NCBI GenBank assembly: GCA_022648545.1
Contig: JALCMP010000008.1
Coordinates: 1 to 64,000 of the forward strand
Source of the DNA: Bacteroidales bacterium
GTDB lineage: Bacteria; Bacteroidota; Bacteroidia; Bacteroidales; UBA932
Direction of reading: 5' to 3'
Length of the DNA stretch: 64,000 bases
Below, piece by piece: positions 27,576-35,385 of the stretch. The number at the start of each line of letters is the position of its first letter. Positions within the stretch are counted from its first letter, which is position 1. The position numbers and the translations under genes were made by a program. The notes under the pieces are model-generated. The model was not told where the DNA came from. It saw nothing but the letters and a program-made list of their open reading frames with translations, and ran no database searches.

Positions 27576-29257
27576 GCTTCAGTGAATTAGCTACTCAAAT
27601 AGTAATGACCTCCATTCGTTCTGCGATTTGCATTGATGATCAGTTTGCAGAGCCTTATGAAGAAACAAAAGAATTTGATACTAATTATCCGAAAAGGCTT
27701 TATAATTCTTTTAAAAATCAAGGCGAATGTCTGCTTGATTTTTATCGTTATAAAAGTTTAGAAGGTTGGAAGTCGGACTCAAAACGAGTTCTTTCTAATA
27801 AAGACTTAATAATTTTAGATTGGGAGCTTGAAGAGGATAATATTGATTGCAAATATAGGAATACCTTATTTGTGTTGGATGATATAGTTAATAATGGTGC
27901 CAATCAGTTTGTTGTTATATATACCAATCAACCGGAATTAGGAGAAATATCCGGGATTGTACAATCTTTTTATGATAAAGTAAATCTGCAAGTTCCTGTT
28001 AGCGCTGATGAAAAAATTGTGGATTTATTTGAGAAAGAAGGTAATGATTATAGTAGTTTAGATGATGCTATTGAAAGATCTATCAATGTTGGTAATATCT
28101 TTACTACAAAGACTAAGCTTTTTGCGCTATTAGTAGACGCTGGGATTAATAGGCAAGATATTGGTACCTTTATTCGAGAATCAAAGGTATTATTAAACTT
28201 AAAATATGAGTCAGACGTCGTGAGATTCTTAGCTCTTAAACATTTTAAGTTGAGATCGCTAAAAGCTAAAGAGCCTCGTGCCGTTTTTGAAATTTTCGGG
28301 GAATATAAGATTATTAATATTGATGATACTCTTGTTTTAATTGTAAATAAAGAATCTGCCGCTAATGGAATTACACCAATTGCCCCGGATAATTTATTTA
28401 AATCATTTCAGAATGCTGTTATTAAAAAGCCTAATAATGCTATGGCAATAATGGCATGCGAATTAAAAGATCTTATCAGGTCGAATGCCGTTCATATAGG
28501 AAGTCGTATTTCTCAAATTGATGAGAAAGCTTTTTATTATCAATGGAAGAATTTAAGAGAAGGAGTTGATATTGAAGAAAAAGATGCTGACCGGCAATTT
28601 CGATTTTTTTTGTTGCATACATGGTTAAATGAATTATCTCAATTCACGTTGAATGTTAATTCCGGTAGTAATTTTTTTGATGCTCTTAAATTATACGGAG
28701 AAGAAAAGGGATTGTTTGATAATATGGAAGATGATAATTTAAGTGAGGAACTTATTAAACTTGGAGCCATTTATTCAACAATAAATATTGCTTCAGAATT
28801 ACGTTCTGACAAAAAAATACAATTCGGAGATATTTTTCTGAAACGGAATGGTAATGGGTCCACAACTGAAGTATTAATGAGTGTCACTTCTCATTGTGAT
28901 TCGCTCCGTCCTAAAAAAATAGACAATATGCTTTATTTTGTAAAAGGTGAGATTGAAGAAAGCGCAAAAAATAAAAAAAAGGCGTTAATATTCTCAGAAA
29001 AAGATTACTATAGTTTTTTATTTATGGATGATAAGCCTATTGTTATTGAATGGAAACTTAAGCCATTTTCTTTATTTGTAACACCAAATTCTAATAATGT
29101 GAATCATGACATTCATCTTAAATATCAACAAAAGAATATCATATTACGTTATTTAACGACGTTAAAAGAAAATTATACTCAAAGGATTGCTAATCATTCA
29201 TTTGGAGAAGCAATGAGAGTTGGTATTACGTTACCTTGCTTAAAAGATGACAAATAA
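27572..29257 (+). CDS. Protein with N-terminal phospho-receiver-like domain, partner of the double-ATPase protein
   Basis: The first about 150 of 561 residues resemble a response-regulator receiver. An acidic pair (AICIDDQF) ends the first strand, a central aspartate sits in DLIILDWEL, and a threonine lies in FVVIYTNQPEL. The rest of the protein, about 400 residues, is helix-rich and unfamiliar; no DNA-binding or nuclease motif is visible. The ATGA overlap with the kinase-like gene means tight translational coupling and supports a phosphotransfer or direct-contact pair. I recall a Pfam receiver family found in such conflict operons, but cannot confirm membership. The gene is AT-rich like the genes before it. 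Confidence 0.55.
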   Translation: MSFSELATQIVMTSIRSAICIDDQFAEPYEETKEFDTNYPKRLYNSFKNQGECLLDFYRYKSLEGWKSDSKRVLSNKDLIILDWELEEDNIDCKYRNTLFVLDDIVNNGANQFVVIYTNQPELGEISGIVQSFYDKVNLQVPVSADEKIVDLFEKEGNDYSSLDDAIERSINVGNIFTTKTKLFALLVDAGINRQDIGTFIRESKVLLNLKYESDVVRFLALKHFKLRSLKAKEPRAVFEIFGEYKIINIDDTLVLIVNKESAANGITPIAPDNLFKSFQNAVIKKPNNAMAIMACELKDLIRSNAVHIGSRISQIDEKAFYYQWKNLREGVDIEEKDADRQFRFFLLHTWLNELSQFTLNVNSGSNFFDALKLYGEEKGLFDNMEDDNLSEELIKLGAIYSTINIASELRSDKKIQFGDIFLKRNGNGSTTEVLMSVTSHCDSLRPKKIDNMLYFVKGEIEESAKNKKKALIFSEKDYYSFLFMDDKPIVIEWKLKPFSLFVTPNSNNVNHDIHLKYQQKNIILRYLTTLKENYTQRIANHSFGEAMRVGITLPCLKDDK

Positions 29258-29259
29258 TC

Positions 29260-30099
29260 ATGGTATCTTCATGGTCTTATATAGAAGTTGAGCTTATTGT
29301 TGCGGATTATTTCAGCATGCTTTCTGCGGAGCTGAAAGGGAATCCTTATTCCAAGGAGGAACATCGGAGGGCGTTGATTCCGCTGCTGTCTAACAGATCG
29401 AAAGGTTCCGTGGAATTTAAGCATCAGAATATTAGTGCTGTTCTGGCGAATATGGGATTGCCTTATATTAAAGGATATTTACCGCGATATAATTATCAGG
29501 GAATATTAGCAGAGAAGGTTTCTGAGTATGTTGCAGAACATATGGGGCTTGAAAGACAGTTCGATGCTTTTGCCGGAAAGATTGTAAAGCGGCAGGATAA
29601 TATAGATTTCAACGGCTTGCTTGTGGATTTTCCGGAGGAAGAAAACTTGGCGCAGGAGGAGCTGAGAACTTATGCCCGCAATCCTGTTAAGGTTAATTAT
29701 CTTGAAAAGGAGCAGCGGAACAAGAGCCTTGGGGAGCTTGGCGAAGAGCTGGTCCTCGATTTTGAAAAATGGAATCTCAAACGTCTTGTGGGAAGTCGGA
29801 TTGCGAATCAGGTGCGTTGGATATCAAAAGAAGAGGGTGACGGGGCCGGATATGACATACTATCCAAAGATCCGTCGGGGTGTGATAAATATATTGAAGT
29901 AAAGACGACCAAGCTTACCCGCAAAACGCCGGTATTTTTCAGTAAAAACGAATTGGATTTTTCCATGTCCAGCCGCGAAAAATTTTATCTTTACCGCCTG
30001 TTTAGTTTTGCCGATGATCCTCATATGTTTATAAAGCGCGGTTCCCTAAATGATATTAGCAGGCATGTTGAGGCGCTGTCGTTTAAGGGATATTTATAA
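29260..30099 (+). CDS. DUF3883 (NOV_C) domain protein, PD-(D/E)XK nuclease-like
   Basis: The 279-residue protein has an N-terminal region typical of these proteins (VADYFSMLSAELKGNPYSKEEHRRAL ... SVEFKHQNISAVLANMGLPYIKGYLPRYNYQ). A C-terminal NOV_C domain follows with GAGYDILSKDPSGCDKYIEVKTT, which reads as the D-(X)n-E-x-K core of PD-(D/E)XK nucleases. It begins three bases after the receiver gene, so it may be transcribed with it. Its base composition is clearly richer in G and C than the four preceding genes, so it may have a different origin. Role: probable DNA-targeting or nuclease function in defence, inferred. Confidence 0.7.
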   Translation: MVSSWSYIEVELIVADYFSMLSAELKGNPYSKEEHRRALIPLLSNRSKGSVEFKHQNISAVLANMGLPYIKGYLPRYNYQGILAEKVSEYVAEHMGLERQFDAFAGKIVKRQDNIDFNGLLVDFPEEENLAQEELRTYARNPVKVNYLEKEQRNKSLGELGEELVLDFEKWNLKRLVGSRIANQVRWISKEEGDGAGYDILSKDPSGCDKYIEVKTTKLTRKTPVFFSKNELDFSMSSREKFYLYRLFSFADDPHMFIKRGSLNDISRHVEALSFKGYL

Positions 30100-30200
30100 C
30101 TATATGGATTATCATAGAGAATCTTTAAGGTGTTGGATATAATTTTTATATTTTATTTCCGAAATTCACTATATTTGTTGCATAACAGAAATAAAACGCA

Positions 30201-30818
30201 ATGAATTTTCTGGATTTTAAGAAAAGAATGTTTGATCTGGCGTGTTTTAATATATATCAAATATATGCCATTGAACCCAATTTCAACAGGAACAATTTGA
30301 CGCGCTGGATTAATAAAGGATATCTTTTGCGCTTGCGAAGAGGCCTTTTTACTTTTCCGGAGTATAAGGCTAAGCCGCAATATGTTTATTATTTTGCTAA
30401 CAGGATATATTCACCTTCCTACGTTAGTTTGCATAGTGCGTTGTCGTTTTATGGTATGATTCCGGAGGCTGTGGTTCAAATTACGAGTGTTACATCTTTG
30501 AAAACCGCTTATTATAAAAATGATTTTGGGGAATATTCTTATAAGAGCCTTAAGAAGGAGCTTATGTTCGGCTATGAGCTGAAATCGGTTTCCGATACTT
30601 GTTCCATGCAATTTGCAATGCCTGAAAAAGCTCTGCTTGATCTTCTTTACCTTTATCCCTTTTATAATTCGGAAAGCGAATTTGAAAATCTGCGCCTCGA
30701 TGAGGCTTATCTGCACGATGATTTGAAGAAAGATCTTATTATGGAATATTCTTCAAAATTTGAAAGCAAGGTCCTCGATAAAAGAATTAAATTGCTTTTT
30801 AAAGTTTACGACTTATGA
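30201..30818 (+). CDS. AbiEi-family antitoxin of a type IV toxin-antitoxin system
   Basis: A 205-residue protein with an N-terminal winged-helix region (FNRNNLTRWINKGYLLRLRRGLFTFPEY) followed by the AbiEi C-terminal domain (SPSYVSLHSALSFYGMIPEAVVQITSVTS ... AMPEKALLDLLYL). Family knowledge: AbiEi represses its promoter and counteracts AbiEii without binding it. The gene overlaps the AbiEii gene by four bases (ATGA), as is normal for this pair. A -7-like TATATTTG at 30170-30177 precedes it, so the pair probably has its own promoter. Confidence 0.85.
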   Translation: MNFLDFKKRMFDLACFNIYQIYAIEPNFNRNNLTRWINKGYLLRLRRGLFTFPEYKAKPQYVYYFANRIYSPSYVSLHSALSFYGMIPEAVVQITSVTSLKTAYYKNDFGEYSYKSLKKELMFGYELKSVSDTCSMQFAMPEKALLDLLYLYPFYNSESEFENLRLDEAYLHDDLKKDLIMEYSSKFESKVLDKRIKLLFKVYDL

Positions 30819-31597
30819 TAAGAATGGATCAGATAAGGAATTTCTTTCCTGTAGGGTTGAAGGAAAATACTTCTTTCGATCAATATATGCTAAAAGAATA
30901 TATTCAATTAATGATATTGGATTTTCTTTCTTCAACTCCTTATGTCCGGAAAATAGTTTTCATTGGTGGAACGAACTTAAGGCTTATAAAAGGTATAGAT
31001 AGATTTTCGGAAGATTTGGATTTTGATTGTAAGAATCTTTCTAAGGAGGAGTTTATTGAAATGACCGACAACGTGATCCGATTTTTGGAACGTTCGGGAT
31101 TCCGTGTGGAAACGAAGGATAATGAAAATCCGAAGTTGACCGCTTTTAGACGGAATATCTATTTCCCTGAGTTCCTGTTCGAGTTGGGTTTGAGTGGACA
31201 TAAAGAACAACGGTTCCTTATAAAGTTAGAAAGTCAGGATCAGGGAATTAAATACGATTCTTTAATTACTAATGTTAAGGGATGCGGATTTTTCTTTCCT
31301 TTTCCGGTTCCTCCCGATGGCGTATTATGCAGTATGAAAATAGCTGCGATGTTGGCAAGGAGGAAAGGACGAGATTTTTATGACGTTATGTTTTTGCTGC
31401 AACAAACCCGTCCGGATTTTACATTCCTTGGAAAGAGATGTGGTATTAATGATTTTGTCGGATTGAAGGATGCTGTAAAAAATCTTTTGAAAACTGTTGA
31501 TCTTAAGGTAAAGCAAAAAGATTTCGAGCATCTTCTGTTTAACAAGGCGGCAAGTAATAAGATACTCCACTTCGGAGAATTTATTGATTCGCTGTAG
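30815..31597 (+). CDS. AbiEii/AbiGii-family nucleotidyltransferase toxin
   Basis: A 260-residue nucleotidyltransferase-like toxin. The signature FIGGTNLRLIKGIDRFSEDLDFDC (about residues 49-73) holds the GG-T/N and the two catalytic aspartates of the polymerase-beta-like fold. A second conserved block is VPPDGVLCSMKIAAMLARRKGRDFYDVMFLL with the family lysine and aspartate. AbiEii toxins modify nucleotides or tRNA ends and block growth during phage infection (family knowledge). The stop codon lies within a 16-bp sequence that recurs 596 bases downstream, which suggests an insertion at the gene's 3' end that kept the reading frame intact. Confidence 0.85.
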   Translation: MIRMDQIRNFFPVGLKENTSFDQYMLKEYIQLMILDFLSSTPYVRKIVFIGGTNLRLIKGIDRFSEDLDFDCKNLSKEEFIEMTDNVIRFLERSGFRVETKDNENPKLTAFRRNIYFPEFLFELGLSGHKEQRFLIKLESQDQGIKYDSLITNVKGCGFFFPFPVPPDGVLCSMKIAAMLARRKGRDFYDVMFLLQQTRPDFTFLGKRCGINDFVGLKDAVKNLLKTVDLKVKQKDFEHLLFNKAASNKILHFGEFIDSL

Positions 31598-31598
31598 G
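31583..31598. repeat. 16-bp direct repeat, left copy
   Basis: ATTGATTCGCTGTAGG at the 3' end of the AbiEii gene, including its stop codon. The identical sequence is found at 32179-32194. The pair brackets the small outer-membrane gene. Confidence 0.7.
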
Positions 31599-31634
31599 AT
31601 ACTAAAAAACGAACGAGGTTAATTGTATTATAAC

Positions 31635-32138
31635 TTATAATCTTATTATGAGAGACAGGGAGGCAGTGCCATTGGAAATGCCATTAAGGTTATATCGTCC
31701 CGATAACGCAATTCCTATTGTGTCGCTTATGTAATATCCTAAAACCATCTTATACGGGACAATAAACCTGTTTTTATCTTTCTGCCCGGAGAATCCATTG
31801 GCTTGTTGTAAACCTGCCCCCACAGAAAAATCCGTGATTACTTTTCCGTTTATTGCCTCTGACGGAAAGGTGAAGAAAACTGCCTCTGACGAAATATTTT
31901 TATAATCGGGAATCCTTTTCCGGGCATCGGCATAATTGTAGTTTATATCTATTCTATATTCGGATGAAAGATAATACCCCAAAGTCATTCCGCAGGTATA
32001 ATATTCTGTTTTTCCTTTTGCTTCATTAATACCTATCGAGGGACTAATGAAAAATTCATGAGATTTTTTTGTCTGTGAAAACAAATTTGTGTTTGCCAAA
32101 CATAAAGAAAGTAAAATGCATATAGATAATTTTTTCAT
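31635..32138 (-). CDS. Small outer-membrane beta-barrel protein
   Basis: A 167-residue secreted protein with a clear signal peptide (MKKLSICILLSLCLANTNLFSQ). Alternating hydrophobic strands follow, ending in an aromatic/leucine-rich last strand (GTASLSLIIRL), as in small outer-membrane beta-barrels. No enzymatic motif is visible. It lies between two copies of a 16-bp direct repeat, opposite in direction to the AbiE genes, and has no partner gene. It looks like a separately acquired single-gene insert. The family is not identified. Confidence 0.6.
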   Translation of the reverse strand: MKKLSICILLSLCLANTNLFSQTKKSHEFFISPSIGINEAKGKTEYYTCGMTLGYYLSSEYRIDINYNYADARKRIPDYKNISSEAVFFTFPSEAINGKVITDFSVGAGLQQANGFSGQKDKNRFIVPYKMVLGYYISDTIGIALSGRYNLNGISNGTASLSLIIRL

Positions 32139-32178
32139 AGTATAATGATTAATAAAATTTATTTTGCCAATGATCTAT

Positions 32179-32194
32179 ATTGATTCGCTGTAGG
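32179..32194. repeat. 16-bp direct repeat, right copy
   Basis: ATTGATTCGCTGTAGG, identical to 31583-31598. It is outside any gene here. Confidence 0.7.
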
Positions 32195-32223
32195 GTCTAA
32201 TATCACCATGACTACAAAAAAAA

Positions 32224-32301
32224 GAACGAACTTTTGTAGTATATTACAAAAGTTGGAACGAGTTTTTGTTAAATGTTACATAAATGGGAACGAACTTTTG
32301 T
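32224..32301. repeat. Three direct repeats at exact 32-bp spacing
   Basis: GAACGAACTTTTGT at 32224 and 32288, and GAACGAGTTTTTGT at 32256. Copies start exactly 32 bases apart, and the intervening bases are partly similar (TTACAAAAGTTG and TTACATAAATGG). The third copy abuts the tail of the tape-measure fragment. Confidence 0.65.
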
Positions 32302-32311
32302 CGGGCGGGTG

Positions 32312-32854
32312 TTATCTCCATTTTACAAATATGGACTTTTCCATCCATGCATATCTCACAAATGAAAAACGCCAGGGAAGATTGTCGAGAAGAACATCGT
32401 ATCCTTTTTGATAAACATTAAGTTGCCAGCCTTCATTTTCCTGTTTCAGTATTCCGTCTCTAATAAAGAACAACTCCGTCAGCCCTTTTACGGAAGTCTG
32501 TCCCAATTTGCCCCACGATAGTATCATGCTGTTCAACATCTGCTGTATCGTTTCTTTTTCTTTTGGAGTCAATTCGATTTTGCGGTCTATGGGAATATCC
32601 TTTTGAATGCCGCAAAGAATTTTGTTCAGGAGCATTCGATCTGCTGAAATCCCGGTGTTCCCAAAAAGCATATGATACAATATCAATGCGGCTCTTTTGC
32701 TGCACTTGTCGTCTTTAAACCTGTTGTCGGCCGTCAACTCCAGCAACGAGAAGAGCCTTGGCAGAAAAGGATTGCATAGCACCAGTCCTGCGTTCTTGAT
32801 AAGGATCCCTTCGGTCTTTTCCGACTGCTCGTTTTCTTCTGATAAATGTGTCAT
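32312..32854 (-). CDS. Orphan C-terminal piece of a contractile injection system tape-measure protein
   Basis: The 180-residue product matches what I know of the C-terminal domain of CIS tape-measure proteins. It reads GILIKNAGLVLCNPFLPRLFSLLELT, then AALILYHMLFGN, MLLNKILCGIQKDIPI, and the end block GWQLNVYQKGYDVLLDNLPWRFSFVRYAWMEKSIFVKW. Full-length proteins are much longer, and no sheath, baseplate or ATPase genes are nearby, so this is probably a relic. Start ATG 32854 was chosen; a -7 box TATCTTTG lies on the minus strand at 32870-32863, eight bases before it, so the piece may still be expressed. The next gene is divergent. Confidence 0.55.
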   Translation of the reverse strand: MTHLSEENEQSEKTEGILIKNAGLVLCNPFLPRLFSLLELTADNRFKDDKCSKRAALILYHMLFGNTGISADRMLLNKILCGIQKDIPIDRKIELTPKEKETIQQMLNSMILSWGKLGQTSVKGLTELFFIRDGILKQENEGWQLNVYQKGYDVLLDNLPWRFSFVRYAWMEKSIFVKWR

Positions 32855-32937
32855 AGCTATAACAAAGATATTCAAAAAAATAGCATGAAAAAATACCTTT
32901 GATTTTGTATTTTTGTACTTAAGCAAAATCCTTATCT

Positions 32938-33834
32938 ATGAAAAAGTTTTTATTAGCATTGTCCGTTTTTTTGTGCACCGGTACAGGCTTATCAGCTGGT
33001 GTTAATTCTCCGGCCGGAGTTGGTCCTGCGGTGGCGGATACGGTTAAAACCGTCGGGTTGTGGAATACTGTGCCTGCTGATAATGGCATTACGGATCCCG
33101 AAGTCCGAAAGAACGGAATGTATTATAACGTATCGGTGCCGACGATAACCATTTATCCGGCAAATAAGAAAAAAGCAACCCGACAGGCAGTAGTCGTATG
33201 TCCGGGCGGAGGATATGTGTGCGAGGCGGCGGAACACGAGGGATCTCAGATTTGCGAGTGGCTTGCAGGCGAGGGGATAACATGCATATTGCTGAAATAC
33301 AGATTACCAAACGGACATGCCGGCATACCTCTGGCCGATGCACAAAGAGCTATAACCCTTGCCAAAAGGAACGCGTCGGAATGGGGAGGATACGATTCCA
33401 CTAAAGTAGGCATATGCGGGTTTTCCGCCGGAGGCCATCTCGCATCTACCGCAGGAACGCATTTTACGAAGGAAACACGGCCGGCTTTTATGATACTGTT
33501 CTATCCCGTTGTAACCATGAATGAAAAAGACACCCATATGGGGTCCCGGATAAACCTTCTCGGCAAAAATCCCGACGATTCCATGGTGGAGAAATATTCC
33601 AACGAGCTGCATGTTTCGGACGATACACCTCCGGCAATATTCTTCCTGAGCGACGATGATAATGCGGTACCTCCGGCGAACAGTATAAACATGTACCTCG
33701 CACTTAAGAAAAATCACGTTCCGGCCTCGCTGCACATATTTCCCGAAGGCGGACATGGGTGGGGCTACCGCATGTCCTTTAAATATCACGAAGCATGGAA
33801 AACTCTGCTTCTGCAATGGCTTGCCGGACTTTAG
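32938..33834 (+). CDS. Secreted alpha/beta-hydrolase (carbohydrate esterase type)
   Basis: A 298-residue exported esterase. The signal peptide is MKKFLLALSVFLCTGTGLSA. The hydrolase fold shows the oxyanion-hole segment VVVCPGGGYVCEAAEHEGSQI, the nucleophile elbow GICGFSAGGHLAST (serine at about residue 162), the acid in FFLSDDDNAVPPANS, and the catalytic histidine in FPEGGHGWG. This set matches the BD-FAE/acetyl-xylan-esterase-like lipases used in polysaccharide breakdown. The neighbouring GH51 arabinofuranosidase fits hemicellulose use, though the two are not an operon. Confidence 0.8.
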   Translation: MKKFLLALSVFLCTGTGLSAGVNSPAGVGPAVADTVKTVGLWNTVPADNGITDPEVRKNGMYYNVSVPTITIYPANKKKATRQAVVVCPGGGYVCEAAEHEGSQICEWLAGEGITCILLKYRLPNGHAGIPLADAQRAITLAKRNASEWGGYDSTKVGICGFSAGGHLASTAGTHFTKETRPAFMILFYPVVTMNEKDTHMGSRINLLGKNPDDSMVEKYSNELHVSDDTPPAIFFLSDDDNAVPPANSINMYLALKKNHVPASLHIFPEGGHGWGYRMSFKYHEAWKTLLLQWLAGL

Positions 33835-33948
33835 ACGGAAACTGCAGTGATGCAGTGGGGCAAACCTCCGGTTTATCGTGGGAAACGCAGATTTTTGCGG
33901 AAATACTTGCTATTTTGGTAATCATGCTTTTACTTTGTAACCAGAAAG

Positions 33949-34038
33949 ATGAAAACGAATAATCATATTTACATATCCTGGCGTTGGCAAAGCTTACATC
34001 TATATAGTTGTGAGGCAGTTGCTGCTATGATATCGTAA
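33949..34038 (+). CDS. trp leader peptide
   Basis: A 29-codon open frame beginning MKTNNHIYIS, then the tryptophan codons Trp-Arg-Trp at 33979-33987, and ending MIS-stop. It lies between a likely start of transcription near 33945 and a terminator hairpin ahead of trpB. This is the arrangement of a transcription-attenuation control peptide: a ribosome stalled on the Trp codons leaves 34012-34018 free to form the antiterminator. Confidence 0.8.
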   Translation: MKTNNHIYISWRWQSLHLYSCEAVAAMIS

Positions 34039-34066
34039 ATAAAGATAATTTACAGTTTAATAGTAA

Positions 34067-34098
34067 ACGCTTGCTGCTTCTGCAGCAGGCGTTTTTTT
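34067..34098 (+). terminator. Attenuator terminator ahead of trpB
   Basis: ACGCTTGCTGC (34067-34077), loop TTCT, then GCAGCAGGCGT (34082-34092): an 11-bp stem with one G-T pair, followed by T7. The 5' arm can instead pair with the leader bases GAGGCAG at 34012-34018 (CTGCTTC at 34074-34080), which would be the antiterminator. Confidence 0.82.
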
Positions 34099-34154
34099 AT
34101 GTTCATATGTGAAATTTTACCAATTAAAAGAACTTAAAATATTAATTAAAAATT

Positions 34155-35381
34155 ATGGAAACGATGGAAAAAAATTACCTGAAACATTATCCCGACGGCA
34201 AAGGTTTTTATCAACAGTATGGCGGCAGCTTTATTCCGCCGGAGCTTCAAAGGGAAATGGACAAAATAACCGATGCTTACAATACCATAAGCAAATCGCA
34301 TAAGTTCATATCAGAACTCAGAAGCATAAGAAAACATTATCAGGGACGCCCTACGCCGGTGTATTACTGCAACAGGATGAGCGAAAAATACGGCGTTCAC
34401 ATTTACCTTAAGCGCGAAGACCTCAACCACTCCGGAGCACACAAGCTTAATCATTGTATGGGCGAAGCACTGTTGGCCAAATACATGGGGAAGAAAAAAC
34501 TCATTGCAGAAACCGGAGCGGGGCAGCACGGAGTTGCTCTTGCAACGGCGGCTGCATATTTTGGTCTGGAATGTGAAATACACATGGGTGAAGTGGATAT
34601 TGCAAAGGAGCATCCGAACGTAGTAAGGATGCAGATCCTCGGTGCAAATGTTATACCTGTTACGAAAGGCCTCAAGACCCTTAAGGAAGCCGTAGACTCC
34701 GCATTCGAAGCATATGCAAAAGATCCTGTAAATTCGATTTACTGCATCGGCTCGGTAGTGGGTCCGCATCCGTTCCCTATGCTCGTCCGCGATTTCCAAC
34801 ATGTAGTAGGAGTTGAAGCTCGTGAACAATTCCTCGAAATGACCGGCGAACTTCCGGATAACATTGTAGCATGCGTTGGCGGAGGGTCCAATTCCATGGG
34901 AATATTCTCCGGATTCTTTGAAGACGACTGCCGTATGTATGGAGTAGAACCGGGCGGCATCGGGACGAAACTCGGACAGCATGCCGCTACTGCAACATAC
35001 GGAAAACCCGGAATGATACACGGATTCAAATCATATGTGCTCGAAGACGAAAACGGCAATCCCGCTCCGGTTTATTCGTGTGCCAGCGGTCTCGATTATC
35101 CGGGAGTAGGTCCGGAACACGCCATGCTGCATGATATGAAAAGGGTAAAATATGTAACGGCAAACGACGAAGAATGCATAAAGGCCTTTTATGAATTAAG
35201 CCGTATGGAAGGAATCATTCCGGCTCTTGAATCCGCGCATGCCGTAGCCTATGCCATAAAGATGGCGAAAGATCACCAGAGGGAATCCATTCTTGTAAAT
35301 CTCAGCGGTCGCGGAGACAAGGATATAGATTTCGTAGTTGAAAAATACGGTTTTCCGGAGCACTACAAGCTGTTCAAATAA
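34155..35381 (+). CDS. trpB: Tryptophan synthase beta chain
   Basis: Condenses indole with serine to give tryptophan, using PLP. The 408-residue protein begins [31 protein letters not shown]. The PLP lysine lies in [25 protein letters not shown] (about residue 98), the ammonium/tunnel segment in [16 protein letters not shown], and the PLP phosphate loop in [15 protein letters not shown]. The C-terminal signature is [12 protein letters not shown]. No other trp gene follows; the next gene is convergent, five bases away. Control is by the leader-peptide attenuator upstream. Confidence 0.95.
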   Translation: METMEKNYLKHYPDGKGFYQQYGGSFIPPELQREMDKITDAYNTISKSHKFISELRSIRKHYQGRPTPVYYCNRMSEKYGVHIYLKREDLNHSGAHKLNHCMGEALLAKYMGKKKLIAETGAGQHGVALATAAAYFGLECEIHMGEVDIAKEHPNVVRMQILGANVIPVTKGLKTLKEAVDSAFEAYAKDPVNSIYCIGSVVGPHPFPMLVRDFQHVVGVEAREQFLEMTGELPDNIVACVGGGSNSMGIFSGFFEDDCRMYGVEPGGIGTKLGQHAATATYGKPGMIHGFKSYVLEDENGNPAPVYSCASGLDYPGVGPEHAMLHDMKRVKYVTANDEECIKAFYELSRMEGIIPALESAHAVAYAIKMAKDHQRESILVNLSGRGDKDIDFVVEKYGFPEHYKLFK

Positions 35382-35385
35382 TTGC

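Noticed and set aside
30201-31597. AbiE pair as part of the Vsr-Dcm system
   Set aside because: Separated by about 100 bases with its own -7 box, and AbiE pairs are self-contained; treated as a neighbouring system.
32224-32301. CRISPR array
   Set aside because: Three 14-bp units with partly similar spacers of 18 bases, no cas genes and no longer repeat; tandem repeat instead.
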